The notes under the pieces are model-generated. The model did not search any database and was not told the origin of the DNA. It saw only the letters and a program-made list of their open reading frames with translations. This document shows positions 34,340 through 45,181 of a DNA stretch of 64,000 nt, piece by piece (within the stretch, counting starts at the first letter, position 1; each line of letters starts with the position of its first letter). The DNA lies in NCBI GenBank assembly GCA_013423325.1, contig BLJB01000031.1:62001-126000 (forward strand), given 5' to 3'. Source of the stretch: Usnea hakonensis (lineage: Eukaryota > Ascomycota > Lecanoromycetes > Lecanorales > Parmeliaceae). A program made the translations under genes and the position numbers.

Positions 34340-35519
34340 TCATTTTCCTGATTCCTTTCGGACCGCCATGTCTCGACGCAGATGCCTAATTACGGCTCTA
34401 TTCGTCTCCCGCTCAGCCTTGAGAGCCTCAATTTCCCTTTGCAACTCGGAGATGCGCTCATCTTTGCTCTTGGCCACCGCCCGTGAGACATCCCGACCCT
34501 TCATTATACCTCTTGTGTACATCACATGCTTGTTACAAATGCTCTTTATTGTCTCCCGCCTTTCGGGTGTGATGGATACATTGTGATCTTGCAGCACCGC
34601 AAGTATCTCGGATGCTAGTTCTGATGCCTGCGTTGGAGGGATGTCCTTGTAGCGGATCGGCGTAGGAGTCTCTGCGGGAGAAGTAGGGTTGCCGCTCGCA
34701 AATAACCCTTTGCCATATTCACCAGCGGCAGGCGCGTCGAAGACATTGTCCCCATCCTCTTCAGCAGCTGATGTCCGTATAGCAGCCTTCACAACGTCTC
34801 CGTCGCCAGCAGCCATTGCGTCATACCTGCGTTTGCCGGGCGTAGAGAATATATCAGTTTTTATAGCTTTGCGTGGCGTTTCCGGAATCGGCATGGTATG
34901 CCCACTGGATGCCTGGTCTGCAAACTTCGACAGCTCATCGTCGTCGCTGGCCGGCCAATCATAAAACTCGTCTTCGGAATCACTGCCTTGGGTTGTGCTT
35001 GCTTGTGTTCCACCGCCACGAGCGGATGATGAGGGCGCGGTGTGGAAGGTCTTTGAAGGTGTGTAAGGGCTGACGACTTCAGGGCTGCCGTCTCTGAACC
35101 TGCTGGGTGTATTAGGTGTGACTAGACCATATTGCAAAGACTTGCTGGGAGTCTGATGGGAGTGCCCAGGCTCAGTGCGAGAATTGTTTAAGACTGCCGC
35201 TGCTTCCCGTGATTTGGCCTCGTCATCCCACAAAAAGAAGTCGCAGCGTTTTGGCTGAGCTTTCTGACATGTGTAGACTGTGTACACTTTTGTATCAGCT
35301 AGTGCTGGGACAGGATTAAGAAAGCCAGGTCTACCTACACCACCGTCCATGGTTCTTTCCACCATTCTTAGTTTGGAAATGCTGTGCAGGTAGACGAGGA
35401 TCACAATTGCATTCCCAGATACCACCGGAGAAGAGTCCCTTCTTCAAGGGTACTTTCGATACTCCTCCATGGTTGCCTCGGCCTCCACCTCGAAAACCTT
35501 TAGCGCGGCCTTTGAACAT
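34340..35519 (-). CDS. GRF-type zinc finger protein with C-terminal coiled coil
   Basis: Two exons (35519-35339 and 35277-34340, 61-nt intron) give about 372 aa. An Arg/Gly-rich start (FKGRAKGFRGGGRGNHGG) precedes a GRF zinc finger at about residues 33-80, with Cys37, Cys39, His47, Cys64 and Cys72 and the motif NHGRWFYTC ... CDFFLWDDEAK. The intron splits the conserved Phe codon of GRWFYTC, which confirms the join. The middle is low-complexity with many S/T-P sites and TPSK/TPRK motifs. The C-terminus is a helical, charged coiled coil (KSKDERISELQREIEALKAERE). GRF fingers bind single-stranded nucleic acid in TopIII-alpha, NEIL3 and APE2; the role of this stand-alone protein is unknown. It diverges from the FolB gene with about 270 bp between starts. 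Confidence 0.82.
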
Positions 35520-35788
35520 GACAGGTATTGGAAATGGAGCCTCACGACATTTGGGAGAGTAATCTCAACGTGAGGCTTATGACCATCTCGCTGGAAGAGA
35601 GGCTTACTCCGTAAAAACAGAAGAGGCTGGAATGTGCTGGGGGCTGGGGCAAGTGGGCCGATAAGTCGGTCAAACTTCGGATTTAAGCTCTAGGGCCCTT
35701 CGCAAAGCGTTCCGAGGTTCCGAGGCTTCCTCATTAAATACTCTGCATATCCTCTGCGTGCCAATGACCCTCTTTTCTTCCATCCAAC

Positions 35789-36685
35789 ATGCCAAAAGAT
35801 ATCATATCACTCCGCAACTTGCACATGACATCCGTCATTGGGACTGACGCGTGGAATCGTCCGAATAAATCGCAACCCATCGTGCTCACACTGAAGCTAC
35901 TGATTGACACCACATCGGCCGGCACTTTAGATGAGATAGCGCATACCTTCTCTTATGGACAGATGTGCAAAGATGCCACCGTACTGTCTGATGGTAATTT
36001 CCGCAGCATTGATGACCTCACGAATTGTCTCGTGGGGATTGTATTTGGCAAGAATTGGCCAGGTGAAATTCTCCATATCTCTTGTGTCGCGCCTAAAGCT
36101 CTGCTTAGAGTTGAGGGTGGTCTGGGGCGAGATATTACGCTTCGAAAGAAAGCGGATGAGAATGAAGCCGCTGAGATGCATCCATGGAGCTATGAGAGAC
36201 ATTCATGGCTGGTCAAGGATTTGAAAGTGGCTTGTATTATTGGAGTGAATCCGCATGAGAGACTGGAGAGGCAGCAAGTTGCCATAAGTCTTGAAATTCT
36301 TGGTGAGAATGGAAAAGAAGAGGGAGATTATAAACAACAGAACGGAGAGGGGAAATCTTTGTGGGTGACACTCGTGTCACGAGTATGCAGTGTAAGTGGT
36401 GATCTTTCCCCACTCTCTTTGCCGGCCCCTCTCGTGCTGCAGGCGATTTACTTGCTTGTTTAGGTTGTCGAACAGTCAGAGTTCCAGACATTGGAAGCGC
36501 TGGCCGCTCTGATAGCTTTAACATGCCTTGAAAGTTTCCCAATTCCACAGGTTACAGTGTCAATCGAAAAGCCTAGTGCCCTGACATTTGTTGAGGGAGC
36601 TGGGGTGCAAATCACAAGGGATAGAACTTTTTTGACCAACTCAGCTTTGCCTTTCGTTCCAAAGCCGCGTGCTATTAGTTGCTGA
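35789..36685 (+). CDS. Tandem FolB-domain protein (dihydroneopterin aldolase-like)
   Basis: Two exons (35789-36391 and 36464-36685, 72-nt intron) give about 274 aa. Two FolB-type units are visible. The first is at residues 1-115 (DIISLRNLHMTSVIGTDAWNR ... HTFSYGQMCKDATVLSDGNFRSIDDL). The second is at about 135-265 (WLVKDLKVACIIGVNPHERLERQ ... VEQSEFQTLEALAALIALTCLE ... VTVSIEKPSAL). In the usual fungal Fol1 these domains are fused to pyrophosphokinase and dihydropteroate synthase. Here the protein stops after the FolB pair. The second unit has VIGVNPHERLERQ like true aldolases. Aldolase or epimerase activity in folate synthesis is plausible but unproven. Confidence 0.8.
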
Positions 36686-36777
36686 GTGTCAAGAGTCTAA
36701 ACGGCGTCATGATCACGACCAGAGGACTGCGGGTTGCGAGCCAATCTGGGATGTAGGTTGCGAGCTCTCTGCAATTC

Positions 36778-38193
36778 TTACCGCCAACTCTCCGTGTTTT
36801 GACGATTCACCCAAGTGACAGCTCCTGGTCTCAGCGGCGAAATGGAGTTTGGACTCGTATGTGGCTGCCCTGGACCGCTTGGTACTACTCTTGGTTGATC
36901 TCTATTCATCGATTTCATACCACTCTGGCCCCAGCCAAAATTTTGACTTTTTATACATTCACCTCCCTCCCGATTTGATTGGACCTCAGTCTTGGTCCTC
37001 AAGCAGCCAGCCCGAGCAGCGGCTTGAGCACTATACCGGTTGGAATCAAAAGGTGCTTTCCCATTCCTACCCCAAGTCTTTCGCGTTGACTTTCCTAAAG
37101 CACGCACTGGCTGTTGCTCCTGAGGTTCGGGGTTCTCACGGAAATCTGGAGGCAAGCCCTGACCTCGACCTCCTTTGCCTCTCAATCTGGCATGCGATTT
37201 CCTGCCTCCACGGATGTTTACCTCGATAAGATAATCGACTGAATATCGACGAGTGCCAGTATAATCGCGGCTTTGGACATCGTCCATTTGATTCTTGAGC
37301 TGTTTGGGGTTGCTGCTAGGCTCAGGGTGGTATTCTGGGCGATTGGCTCTTGCAAGCCGTACAATGTCAAGCTCTTCTTGCCTGATATCGCAGACATTAT
37401 CCCAGGCTCTGTGTGGACCGTGACAGATTGCACATTGATAGTTCTTGGGATCTTCCATTTTCCTACAGTCTGCAGTGAGGTGTGGTTCAGCACAGCGACC
37501 GCAAGCAGGCTCCGAGGTGCATTGGGTCTCTAGGTGTCCATACTGCTGGCATGTCTTGCACTGCCTCAACCGGCTGTTCCTCTCATAATACTCGCATGCC
37601 AACACCTTGTTCCCAACGAGCAGCTGCTCTCTGATAGCTGCATTTGCATGTTCCGGGTACGTGAATTCTACGAGCAACGAACCGTAGTGCTTTGTTTTAG
37701 TCCATTCAGGTATCAGCCATTCGATTGACTTGATTTCAAGACCGGGTATGAACCCTTTGTTAACATTGGTGATACCGTTGATGGCTCTTTTTTGATTGGT
37801 AACGTCAAAGCTGCTGGGGACGTAGAGAACTAGGACGCCATACGTCGCCGGCGCTATCTTTGTTTCAGCTGTATTTTCCTTGGAACTGAGGTCTACCGAA
37901 TCCTGATGGAAAGTGTTTACGGAGTTGGGACTGGAACTGGAGCCAAGCAAAGATGGGCCAATCTGTTGCTTGTTGGGTGATGTTTGCTGTGCATTGCCTT
38001 CCACGTAAGCAAGCACAGATGTACAGAAGTCTGCAAGAGTCTGGTAAGGGCACTGCTTGCCAGACGGGCTCAGTTCTGAAGGTGCACCAAATTCAAGTAG
38101 TCTTCGTGCATCGTTTATAACGATGGTGGAATGCTCATTAGCATCTTGAGAGACTTGACCCACCAACGGCCATCCTACACCTTTGCGTGGCAT
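36778..38193 (-). CDS. LINE-like Gag protein with three zinc knuckles, solitary
   Basis: An uninterrupted frame of 471 codons. The central part (about residues 115-205: GVLVLYVPSSFDV, EWLIPEWTKTKHYGSLLVEF) resembles the RRM-like region of non-LTR retrotransposon ORF1 proteins. Three Cys/His knuckles follow: CKTCQQYGHLETQC (212-225, CX2CX4HX4C), CGRCAEPHLTADC (231-243) and CAICHGPHRAWDNVC (254-268). The C-terminal third is basic and rich in Arg, Gly and Pro. In a complete Tad/I-type element an endonuclease-reverse transcriptase ORF would lie downstream (below 36778). Instead there are about 90 bp and then the end of the FolB gene. No poly-A tail or target duplication was noticed. It could be a truncated insertion or a host-adopted gag gene. 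Confidence 0.75.
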   Translation of the reverse strand: MPRKGVGWPLVGQVSQDANEHSTIVINDARRLLEFGAPSELSPSGKQCPYQTLADFCTSVLAYVEGNAQQTSPNKQQIGPSLLGSSSSPNSVNTFHQDSVDLSSKENTAETKIAPATYGVLVLYVPSSFDVTNQKRAINGITNVNKGFIPGLEIKSIEWLIPEWTKTKHYGSLLVEFTYPEHANAAIREQLLVGNKVLACEYYERNSRLRQCKTCQQYGHLETQCTSEPACGRCAEPHLTADCRKMEDPKNYQCAICHGPHRAWDNVCDIRQEELDIVRLARANRPEYHPEPSSNPKQLKNQMDDVQSRDYTGTRRYSVDYLIEVNIRGGRKSHARLRGKGGRGQGLPPDFRENPEPQEQQPVRALGKSTRKTWGRNGKAPFDSNRYSAQAAARAGCLRTKTEVQSNREGGECIKSQNFGWGQSGMKSMNRDQPRVVPSGPGQPHTSPNSISPLRPGAVTWVNRQNTESWR

Positions 38194-38899
38194 ATGGAAA
38201 AGTCTTCAATTTTTTGGATCAGGAGCGGAGGATTTGTGCTTCTGTTACTCTGTCAAACAAGATGGGCCCAGGCAGGTATTCCAAATTTTATAGGTGCTCC
38301 AAATCCGAGCCGATTTAAAGCCTCAACCATCAGCGGTCTCTGGAAGTATTAGCTCAGATAAAGGTGGGTTTATTAAAAGGCAGAAAGCCTATTCCACGGG
38401 TCACCGTCGGAATCATCAAGAGAGAGATGCTAGAGAGTGTGCAAAAAGGGAAGGTGCAAGCAGTCTTCACCCAAGTGACACGTATTTTGTGTTGAACGGA
38501 ACTCTTGTACACACATATTGGACTTGGGAGAGGAGGAAAAGTGGAAGTTGGAAATTTCATCTCTGTACTGTGTGCAGGCTTTACGGTGGTGTGTCAATTG
38601 TCGAGTCGTATGTCCCCTGAATTAGAATAAAATACTGTGGTAAGGAATTGAATAGGTGAGCGATATAAAGAGACCTCGGCTTCAGGATCGCCGCTAGCCT
38701 CTTTATGTGCTAGTGTACGGAGCTACGGAGTAGTGTGGCGATTCACCCGCTCTTTCATCATTTCGATCAAGAGTAGAGTACCAGACTCGCCAGAGATCTA
38801 ACAACATCAAAACAATTGAACTTCATTCCTTAATTAATCTCTCTCTCTCCCTCTCCCTCCCTCCCTCCATATCCCTCTTTATTCTTCCTCGACTCCAGT
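38194..38899. other. Intergenic interval upstream of SDH1
   Basis: This should hold the SDH1 promoter and the upstream flank of the gag-like ORF. A double TACGGAG motif lies at about 38716-38732, and a pyrimidine tract at 38839-38869. No gene was seen. Confidence 0.5.
38839..38869 (+). promoter_or_regulatory. CT-rich tract in the SDH1 leader
   Basis: A run of CT and CCT repeats with no purines ends about 30 bp before the SDH1 start codon. Such pyrimidine tracts are common near transcription starts of highly expressed fungal genes; its role here is inferred. Confidence 0.45.
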
Positions 38900-41144
38900 A
38901 TGTCTTCTATAGGTGTACAGACTCTTGTATCCGCATTCAAGGTCTGTCTGTCTACGCCATCTTTTTGAAATAAACTAATTTAGAGGGGCAACGCTGCTGA
39001 CGCATTGTGCCAGTGCTCCAAAGCCACAAGACACAGTCGGCTCTTCTCTACTTCAAGACCTCATGGTAGAATGACCTTGATTTTTCCAGTGGACTCCATT
39101 GCTTACAATTGACATCAGCTCGCATCATTGCTAACCAACCGCTTCGGGCCAAGGAGGCATCCCCATTCATCAATAACAAGTACCCAGTAATAGTATGCAC
39201 TTCTAACCATAGAACTTGCAAAAACCTTTCCTAACAATTTTCCCTCTAGGATCACGAATACGATGCCCTGGTTGTAGGCGCTGGGGGCTCCGGTCTGCGA
39301 GCAGCCTTTGGCCTGGCCGAGGCCGGCTTCAATACTGCATGTATATCCAAATTGTTCCCCACCAGAAGTCACACCGTAGCCGCACAAGGCGGCATCAATG
39401 CAGCGCTGGGGAAGTGAGTTCTCACTCGTCGAGTCGATTGTAGGTGGTCCAGGCGCTGACGCGATTTCCGTCCCAGTATGCATGAGGACGACTGGAGGTG
39501 GCATATGTACGATACTGTCAAGGGTTCGGACTGGCTGGGTGATCAAGATGCGATACATTACATGACGAGAGAGGCCCCGGCTAGTGTCATTGAATTAGAA
39601 AACTACGGCTGCCCTTTTTCAAGAACGGACGAGGGTAAAATTTACCAGCGAGCCTTCGGTGGTCAATCGCAGAAGTATGGAAAAGGAGGGCAAGCATACA
39701 GGTGTTGCGCTGCAGCCGATCGAACTGGTCACGCCCTCCTACACACTCTTTACGGCCAGTCGCTGAGGCACAACACGAATTACTTTATAGAATACTTCGC
39801 GCTGGACCTGATTATGGAAGATGGCGAATGTAAAGGAGTGATTGCATACAATCAGGAAGACGGCACATTGCACAGATTTCGTTCCCATCATACCGTCCTG
39901 GCAACCGGTGGTTATGGAAGAGCATACTTCAGCTGCACGTCAGCCCATACTTGTACAGGAGACGGAATGGCAATGGTAGCCCGAGCTGGTCTACCTAACC
40001 AGGATCTGGAGTTTGTCCAATTTCATCCCACTGGTATCTACGGCGCCGGATGTCTGATCACCGAAGGATCTCGAGGCGAGGGAGGCTACCTCCTGAATTC
40101 CGAAGGTGAACGATTCATGGAGCGTTACGCACCAACAGCCAAAGATCTTGCATCACGAGACGTGGTCTCAAGATCGATGACCATGGAGATCCGAGAAGGC
40201 CGTGGTGTCGGCCCAGACAAAGACCACATCTACTTGCAGCTGTCGCATTTGCCTCCGGAGGTCCTCCATGAGCGTCTTCCTGGAATCTCCGAAACCGCTA
40301 GCATCTTCTCCGGAGTTGATGTCCGCAAGCAGCCAATTCCCGTCCTTCCTACTGTCCACTACAACATGGGCGGTATCCCAACTAAATACACCGGAGAAGT
40401 CATCACTGTTGACGAGCAAGGCAATGACCAAGTTGTCCCTGGTCTCTTCGCTTGCGGAGAAGCCGCCTGCGTTTCCGTCCACGGCGCTAACCGCCTCGGT
40501 GCAAACTCACTTCTCGATCTCATCGTTTTCGGCCGAGCTGTCAGTCACACTGTCCGGGACAATTTTTCCCCTGGTGAGCCACATATGGAGATTCGCGCGG
40601 ACGCCGGTGCCGACACTATCAGCATGCTCGACAAAGTCCGAACCGCATCAGGCCCCAAATCAACACACGAGATCCGCAGCGCAATGCAAAAGGTGATGCA
40701 GACTGACGTGTCCGTGTTCCGTACCCAAGAATCGCTCGATGAGGGTAGCAAGCGCATCAAGGACGTTGACCAACAGTTTACGGAGCTTGGCACTAAAGAT
40801 CGTAGTATGATCTGGAATAGCGACCTCGTCGAATCTCTCGAACTTCGAAACCTTTTGACCTGTGCCGTGCAGACGGCAGACTCGGCTGCGAACCGACAGG
40901 AATCAAGGGGTGCGCATGCACGGGAGGATTTCCCGGATAGAGACGACAAGAACTGGATGAAGCACACTTTAAGTTTCCAGAAGGAACCTCAAGGCAAGGT
41001 GGAATTGGGATACAGGCAAGTTATTGGACATACGCTGGATGAGGCAGGTTAGTGCTCGCGTCTCAAACAAACCCAATGGCAGTATGAACGGACTGACAAC
41101 GAATAGAATGTAAGGCGGTACCTCCCTTCAAGCGCACTTACTAG
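38900..41144 (+). CDS. sdh1: Succinate dehydrogenase flavoprotein subunit, mitochondrial
   Basis: Six exons (38900-38941, 39014-39065, 39119-39192, 39250-39413, 39477-41047, 41107-41144) give 646 aa. The first 60 residues form an Arg/Ser-rich import sequence (RHSRLFSTSRPH). Next comes the FAD-binding GxGxxG-type fold (YDALVVGAGGSGLRAAFG), then SHTVAAQGGINAALG, which bears the His that is covalently flavinylated in SdhA. The substrate site follows (QFHPTGIYGAGCLITEGSRGEGG, NMGGIPTKY, CVSVHGANRLGANSLLD). The end ECKAVPPFKRTY is recovered only by splicing the last 38-nt exon. The enzyme oxidises succinate in the TCA cycle and feeds complex II. The first donor (GTCTGT) is non-consensus, so exon 1 is the least certain part. 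Confidence 0.96.
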
Positions 41145-41548
41145 GGGCTGGAATGGGCATCCGGGCATCTGGTGGAATGAAACGAGTTCAAGGTGGGTTA
41201 CTTTGGATGTTGGATAATCCCCGTTTTTCGGGTGGTCATGAGTCAGAGAACGAGCCTTCGTGTATATGATTACAATTCTGAAAATGCATATATCTTACGG
41301 GGAAGTGCCCTCGATTGTTGGAGTCTGAAGAGTGACAAGGTAGTCTGGGTTTTGCTTGGATGGTGTTCGCCCTTCTCCTTAACAAGCCTGATCGAAGGAG
41401 CAGCGCCCAAGCCCAGAGCAATAGAGGTTTCTTCCACGCCGTACCGCCAATTCGATGCACCTCTAACAGACGCCGCAGGTTTAGTATACAGCTTCCCCTC
41501 CTCCCCCGAGCATCTCTTTGCCCCCTGCCTATACGCTCCTCTTTGGCC
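41145..41548. other. Convergent interval between SDH1 and RPT1
   Basis: 404 bp between stop codons that contain both 3' UTRs. Unsupported frames only. Confidence 0.5.
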
Positions 41549-42991
41549 TTAGTTGTACTGCGCGTAACTCGCCGTAGAGCTAAACTTGAGATTCCCTTTG
41601 ATCACCTTGTCCACAGCGGACAAGAAGTCTTTCTCCGTAGCGACCTTTCGCCTCGCTCGAATCGCGAACATTCCTGCCTCAGTGGCCACACTCCTCAGTT
41701 CTGCTCCGGTACTGTTGGGGCACAATCTCGAAATCAGCTCCCACCTGATATCACGCTCCACCGACATGCTCTTCGCGTGGATGCGTAATATGTTTGATCG
41801 GCCCTCAAGGTCGGGGAGTGCGAACTCAATCTTTCGATCTATCCGACCGGGACGCATGAGTGCCGGGTCGAGGGTAGACGGGCGATTCGTGGCGAACATG
41901 ACTTTGATATTTCCACGGGAATCAAAGCCGTCGAGCTGGGTGATGAGTTCTAACATGGTACGCTGGACTTCATTGTCACCTCCAGCTCCGTCGTCAAAAC
42001 GGGCACCGCCTATCGCGTCGATTTCGTCGAAGAAGATGATACATGCTTTCTTCGTCCTGGCCATTTCGAACAGCTCTCGCACCATCCGAGCGCCCTCGCC
42101 GACATACTTTTGCACGAGTTCCGAGCCAATGACACGGATAAAGGTGGCATCTGTTCTATTCGCTACAGCCCTAGCGCAGAGTGTTTTCCCGGTTCCTGGA
42201 GGACCGTAAAGGAGGGCGCCCTTAGGGGGGTCGATTCCTAGACTGACAAACCGTTCCGGGGAAAGTAGTGGCATCTCGACGACTTCCCTGATCTTTTCGA
42301 TTTGCTCTTTGCAGCCCCCCACATCTCCATAGGTCACGTCAGGTTTATCTTCAACGGTCATCATGGTCACCGAGGGATCGATCTTTGGCGGAAGGGGAAG
42401 GAGGATCTCGTATTTGTTCCGGTCGACACCCACCCGCATACCCTCCTCGATATCTGTGGGACTAACGCGCTCGCCAAGTTTGACAACGAACTTGGCAATT
42501 TGCTTGACATTGATAACATATTTGCTCTTTTCTGCGTCTTTTTCATCTGCAATGATTTTGGTACAGCGGGCGACTTGTAAGGGATGGTCTTCTGACATTC
42601 GTTGCCGATCCGCTGCTATGTCCCATAGATGTGGCGGCGCTAGACCTGTGTCCGATTCTTTCACTCCTATAGGCGGTGTCAGCGCTGAGCACATACTCTA
42701 GCCTGGCTGTCAGCGCTACAGTCCACGTACCTATCTTCTCGTTGACACTAGTTTGCTTCTCTTTGATTTGCTTCTCTAACCGTCTCAGGCCAGCAGCGTA
42801 CGGTGCAGCGCCATAGGTCTTGAGTACTTGGATGTCCCTAGCATTCCGTGTCAGTGCCTTGTCCAGGAGTGGAAGGTGTCTCCATGATGTACATACTCAT
42901 CGGTCAGGGGTGTGATCTTCTTCTCGGGTTCTTCTTCGTCCGCGAACTCCTTTTTATACTTCTCCCAACTCTGCCCAGTTGCACTAGGCAT
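41549..42991 (-). CDS. rpt1: 26S proteasome AAA-ATPase subunit Rpt1
   Basis: Three exons (42991-42897, 42837-42731, 42666-41549) give 439 aa, the standard Rpt1 length. Exon 1 starts MPSATGQSWEKYKKEFADEE, and exon 2 carries the coiled coil (LRRLEKQIKEKQTSVNEKI). Exon 3 has the OB region, Walker A (GPPGTGKT), Walker B (CIIFFDEIDAIG), the pore-loop KYVGEGAR, the SRH with arginine fingers (RPGRIDRKIEF) and a C-terminus ending SYAQYN. Rpt1 pairs with Rpt2 in the hexameric unfoldase ring. The introns are 59 and 64 nt, GT-AG, with matching phases. It shares a 422-bp divergent promoter with CCT4. Confidence 0.96.
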
Positions 42992-43413
42992 CTTGGGAGG
43001 CGTGATGGTTTGTTTGTTGGTTGGTAATCTCAGTCAATCCGTGAATCAGCGGCCAAGTAGCAGTGAATTCAGGGAGTGAAGAGACGATGCAAGTCCCGAG
43101 CCAGGTGTCGCTGTTTTGATATGTATATGAAGAGGGTGAAGAAGTGCGGCGATGATTGGGGTGAGAGTGACAGAGTGAGCGAATGGGTTAGGAACGTCAG
43201 GTCAGGCCAATTAAGGTATAGCTCTCTCGGCTCAAGCCGACGCTAAGTTTCGCGGTTGCTGAAAATCGTGGGACGCGACTCGAAGCTATAGAAACCACTT
43301 GAATTTACACAGACGTAAACCACACTTGCAGTAAGAAATAACCTTTGAATATTCTCTTACATCTGGATTCATATTCTTTCTTTTGGCAGTGTTGACCACT
43401 GCTTATCCCTCGG
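42992..43413. promoter_or_regulatory. Bidirectional promoter between RPT1 and CCT4
   Basis: 422 bp between the start codons of two protein-quality-control genes. A GGCCAAT (CCAAT-box) sequence lies near 43205. No other site was assigned. Confidence 0.5.
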
Positions 43414-45087
43414 ATGGCTGCTACAGAATCTGCGAAGTCGAATGCTGGCAACAATGCCTTCAAAGTAAACCTCAATCCCATATCACTCGCCGTAATTATC
43501 AACGGACGCTGACAATATCTAAAGGACAAGGAAAAGCCTATGGCAGTCCGAAATGCCAATATCATGGCAGCTCGAGCTGTTGCAGACGCAATAAGAACCT
43601 CACTGGGTCCGAGAGGAATGGATAAGATGATACAAACAGGGAAAGGCCAGACCATAATTACGAATGACGGCAACACGATGCTGAAAGATATGAGTGTTAT
43701 GCACCCAGCGGCGAAAATGCTCGTCGATCTCAGTGCAGCTCAAGACGTGGAGGCAGGAGACGGCACCACCTCAGTTGTAGTAATTGCTGGGAGTCTACTG
43801 GGAGCAGCGGATCGGCTACTGGCCAAGGGCATACATCCTACCGTCATATCGGAATCTTTTCAGCGAGCAGCCGCAGCTGCGGTCCAGACGCTTGAGAAAA
43901 TGTCACACCCAATATCGTTAACTGATCGAACCACACTCCTACAAGCTGCCTCTACATCGCTCTCATCCAAGATTGTCTCCCAGCATTCCAACTTACTTGG
44001 TCCCATGGCCGTAGATGCTGTGCTAAAGACTATCGATCAGAAAATTGCAGACAATGTCGACCTAAAAAATATAAGAATAGTCAAGAAAGTGGGTGGTACG
44101 ATAGAAGACAGCGAAATGATCGACGGCCTGGTGCTCAATCAGCCAGTCCTGAAGAGCGGAGGTGGACCCGCCAGAATGGAGAAAGCCAGGATAGCCCTGA
44201 TCCAATTCCAGTTGAGCCCCCCTAAGCCGGATATGGAGAATCAGATTGTCGTCAACGACTACCGACAAATGGACAAGATTTTGAAAGAAGAACGGACATA
44301 TTTGTTGAACATGGTTAAGAGAATAAAGAAAGTAAAGTGCAATGTTCTACTTATACAGAAGTCTATTTTAAGAGACGCGGTTAACGATCTGAGTCTACAC
44401 TTCTTGGCTAAACTGAACATCCTCGCGGTCAAGGACATTGAGCGCGACGAAGTTGAGTTCATATGCAAAAGCACAGGCTGCAAACCTATAGCCGACATTG
44501 ACTCCTTCACCGAAGACAAGCTCGGCTCCGCGGACCTCCTCGATGAGGTCCAAGCGTCAGGTTCGCGTATTGTCAAAGTGACTGGCATCGTCCACAAACA
44601 ACCAAATATTCCCAAAACCGTCAGCATAATCTGCCGCGGCGCCAACTCACTCATCCTCGATGAAGCCGAACGCTCTCTTCACGATGCTCTTTGCGTGATT
44701 CGGTGCCTAGTGAAGAAGAAGGCGCTCATTGCCGGCGGCGGAGCACCTGAGATCGCGATAGCCAACACACTCTCCAAACAATCGAGAGAAATGACAGGCA
44801 CTGAAGCGATCTGTTGGAAGGCATTCGCAGATGCCATGGAAGTGATCCCTACGACGCTGGCCGAGAACGCTGGGTTGAACAGCATACGGGTCGTGACGGA
44901 TTTGAGGCATAGACACGAGTTTGGCGAGAAGAACGCAGGAGTCAGCATTCGCAGTGGGGGCGTGAAGAGTAACATGCAAGAAGAGAACGTGCTGCAGCCA
45001 CTGCTGGTGAGTACCAGTGCGGTGGAATTGGCGGCGGAGACGGTGAAGATGATACTCAGGATCGATGATATTGCTTTGTCGCGGTAG
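43414..45087 (+). CDS. cct4: Chaperonin CCT/TRiC subunit delta (CCT4)
   Basis: Two exons (43414-43464 and 43525-45087, 60-nt intron) give 537 aa. Exon 1 is MAATESAKSNAGNNAFK. Exon 2 begins DKEKPMAVRNANIMAARAVADAIRTSLGPRGMDKMI and includes the group II chaperonin ATP motifs DGTTSVVV and GAGD-equivalent VEAGDGTTS, then CVIRCLVKKKALIAGGGAPE and a C-terminal MILRIDDIALSR. Delta-specific positions such as FICKSTGCKPIADID support CCT4 rather than another subunit. The complex folds actin, tubulin and WD40 proteins in the cytosol. The internal ATG at 43540 would remove the N-terminal segment and is not the likely start. Confidence 0.95.
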
Positions 45088-45181
45088 ACCGTGGATGAGA
45101 AGTAAAGCAAATCATCTGAGCGAGCACTGTACTATCACGCTTGCCTCTGTGAGACCAGCATCGCGTTTTGCTTGCGGCCGC

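Noticed and set aside
36000..36777. Search for a reverse transcriptase downstream of the gag-like ORF
   Set aside because: The space is occupied by the FolB gene on the other strand; no RT or endonuclease motif was found there.
45065..45181. Upstream extension of the possible secreted protein into the CCT4 end
   Set aside because: It overlaps CCT4 coding sequence in another phase and would bury the signal-peptide-like segment.
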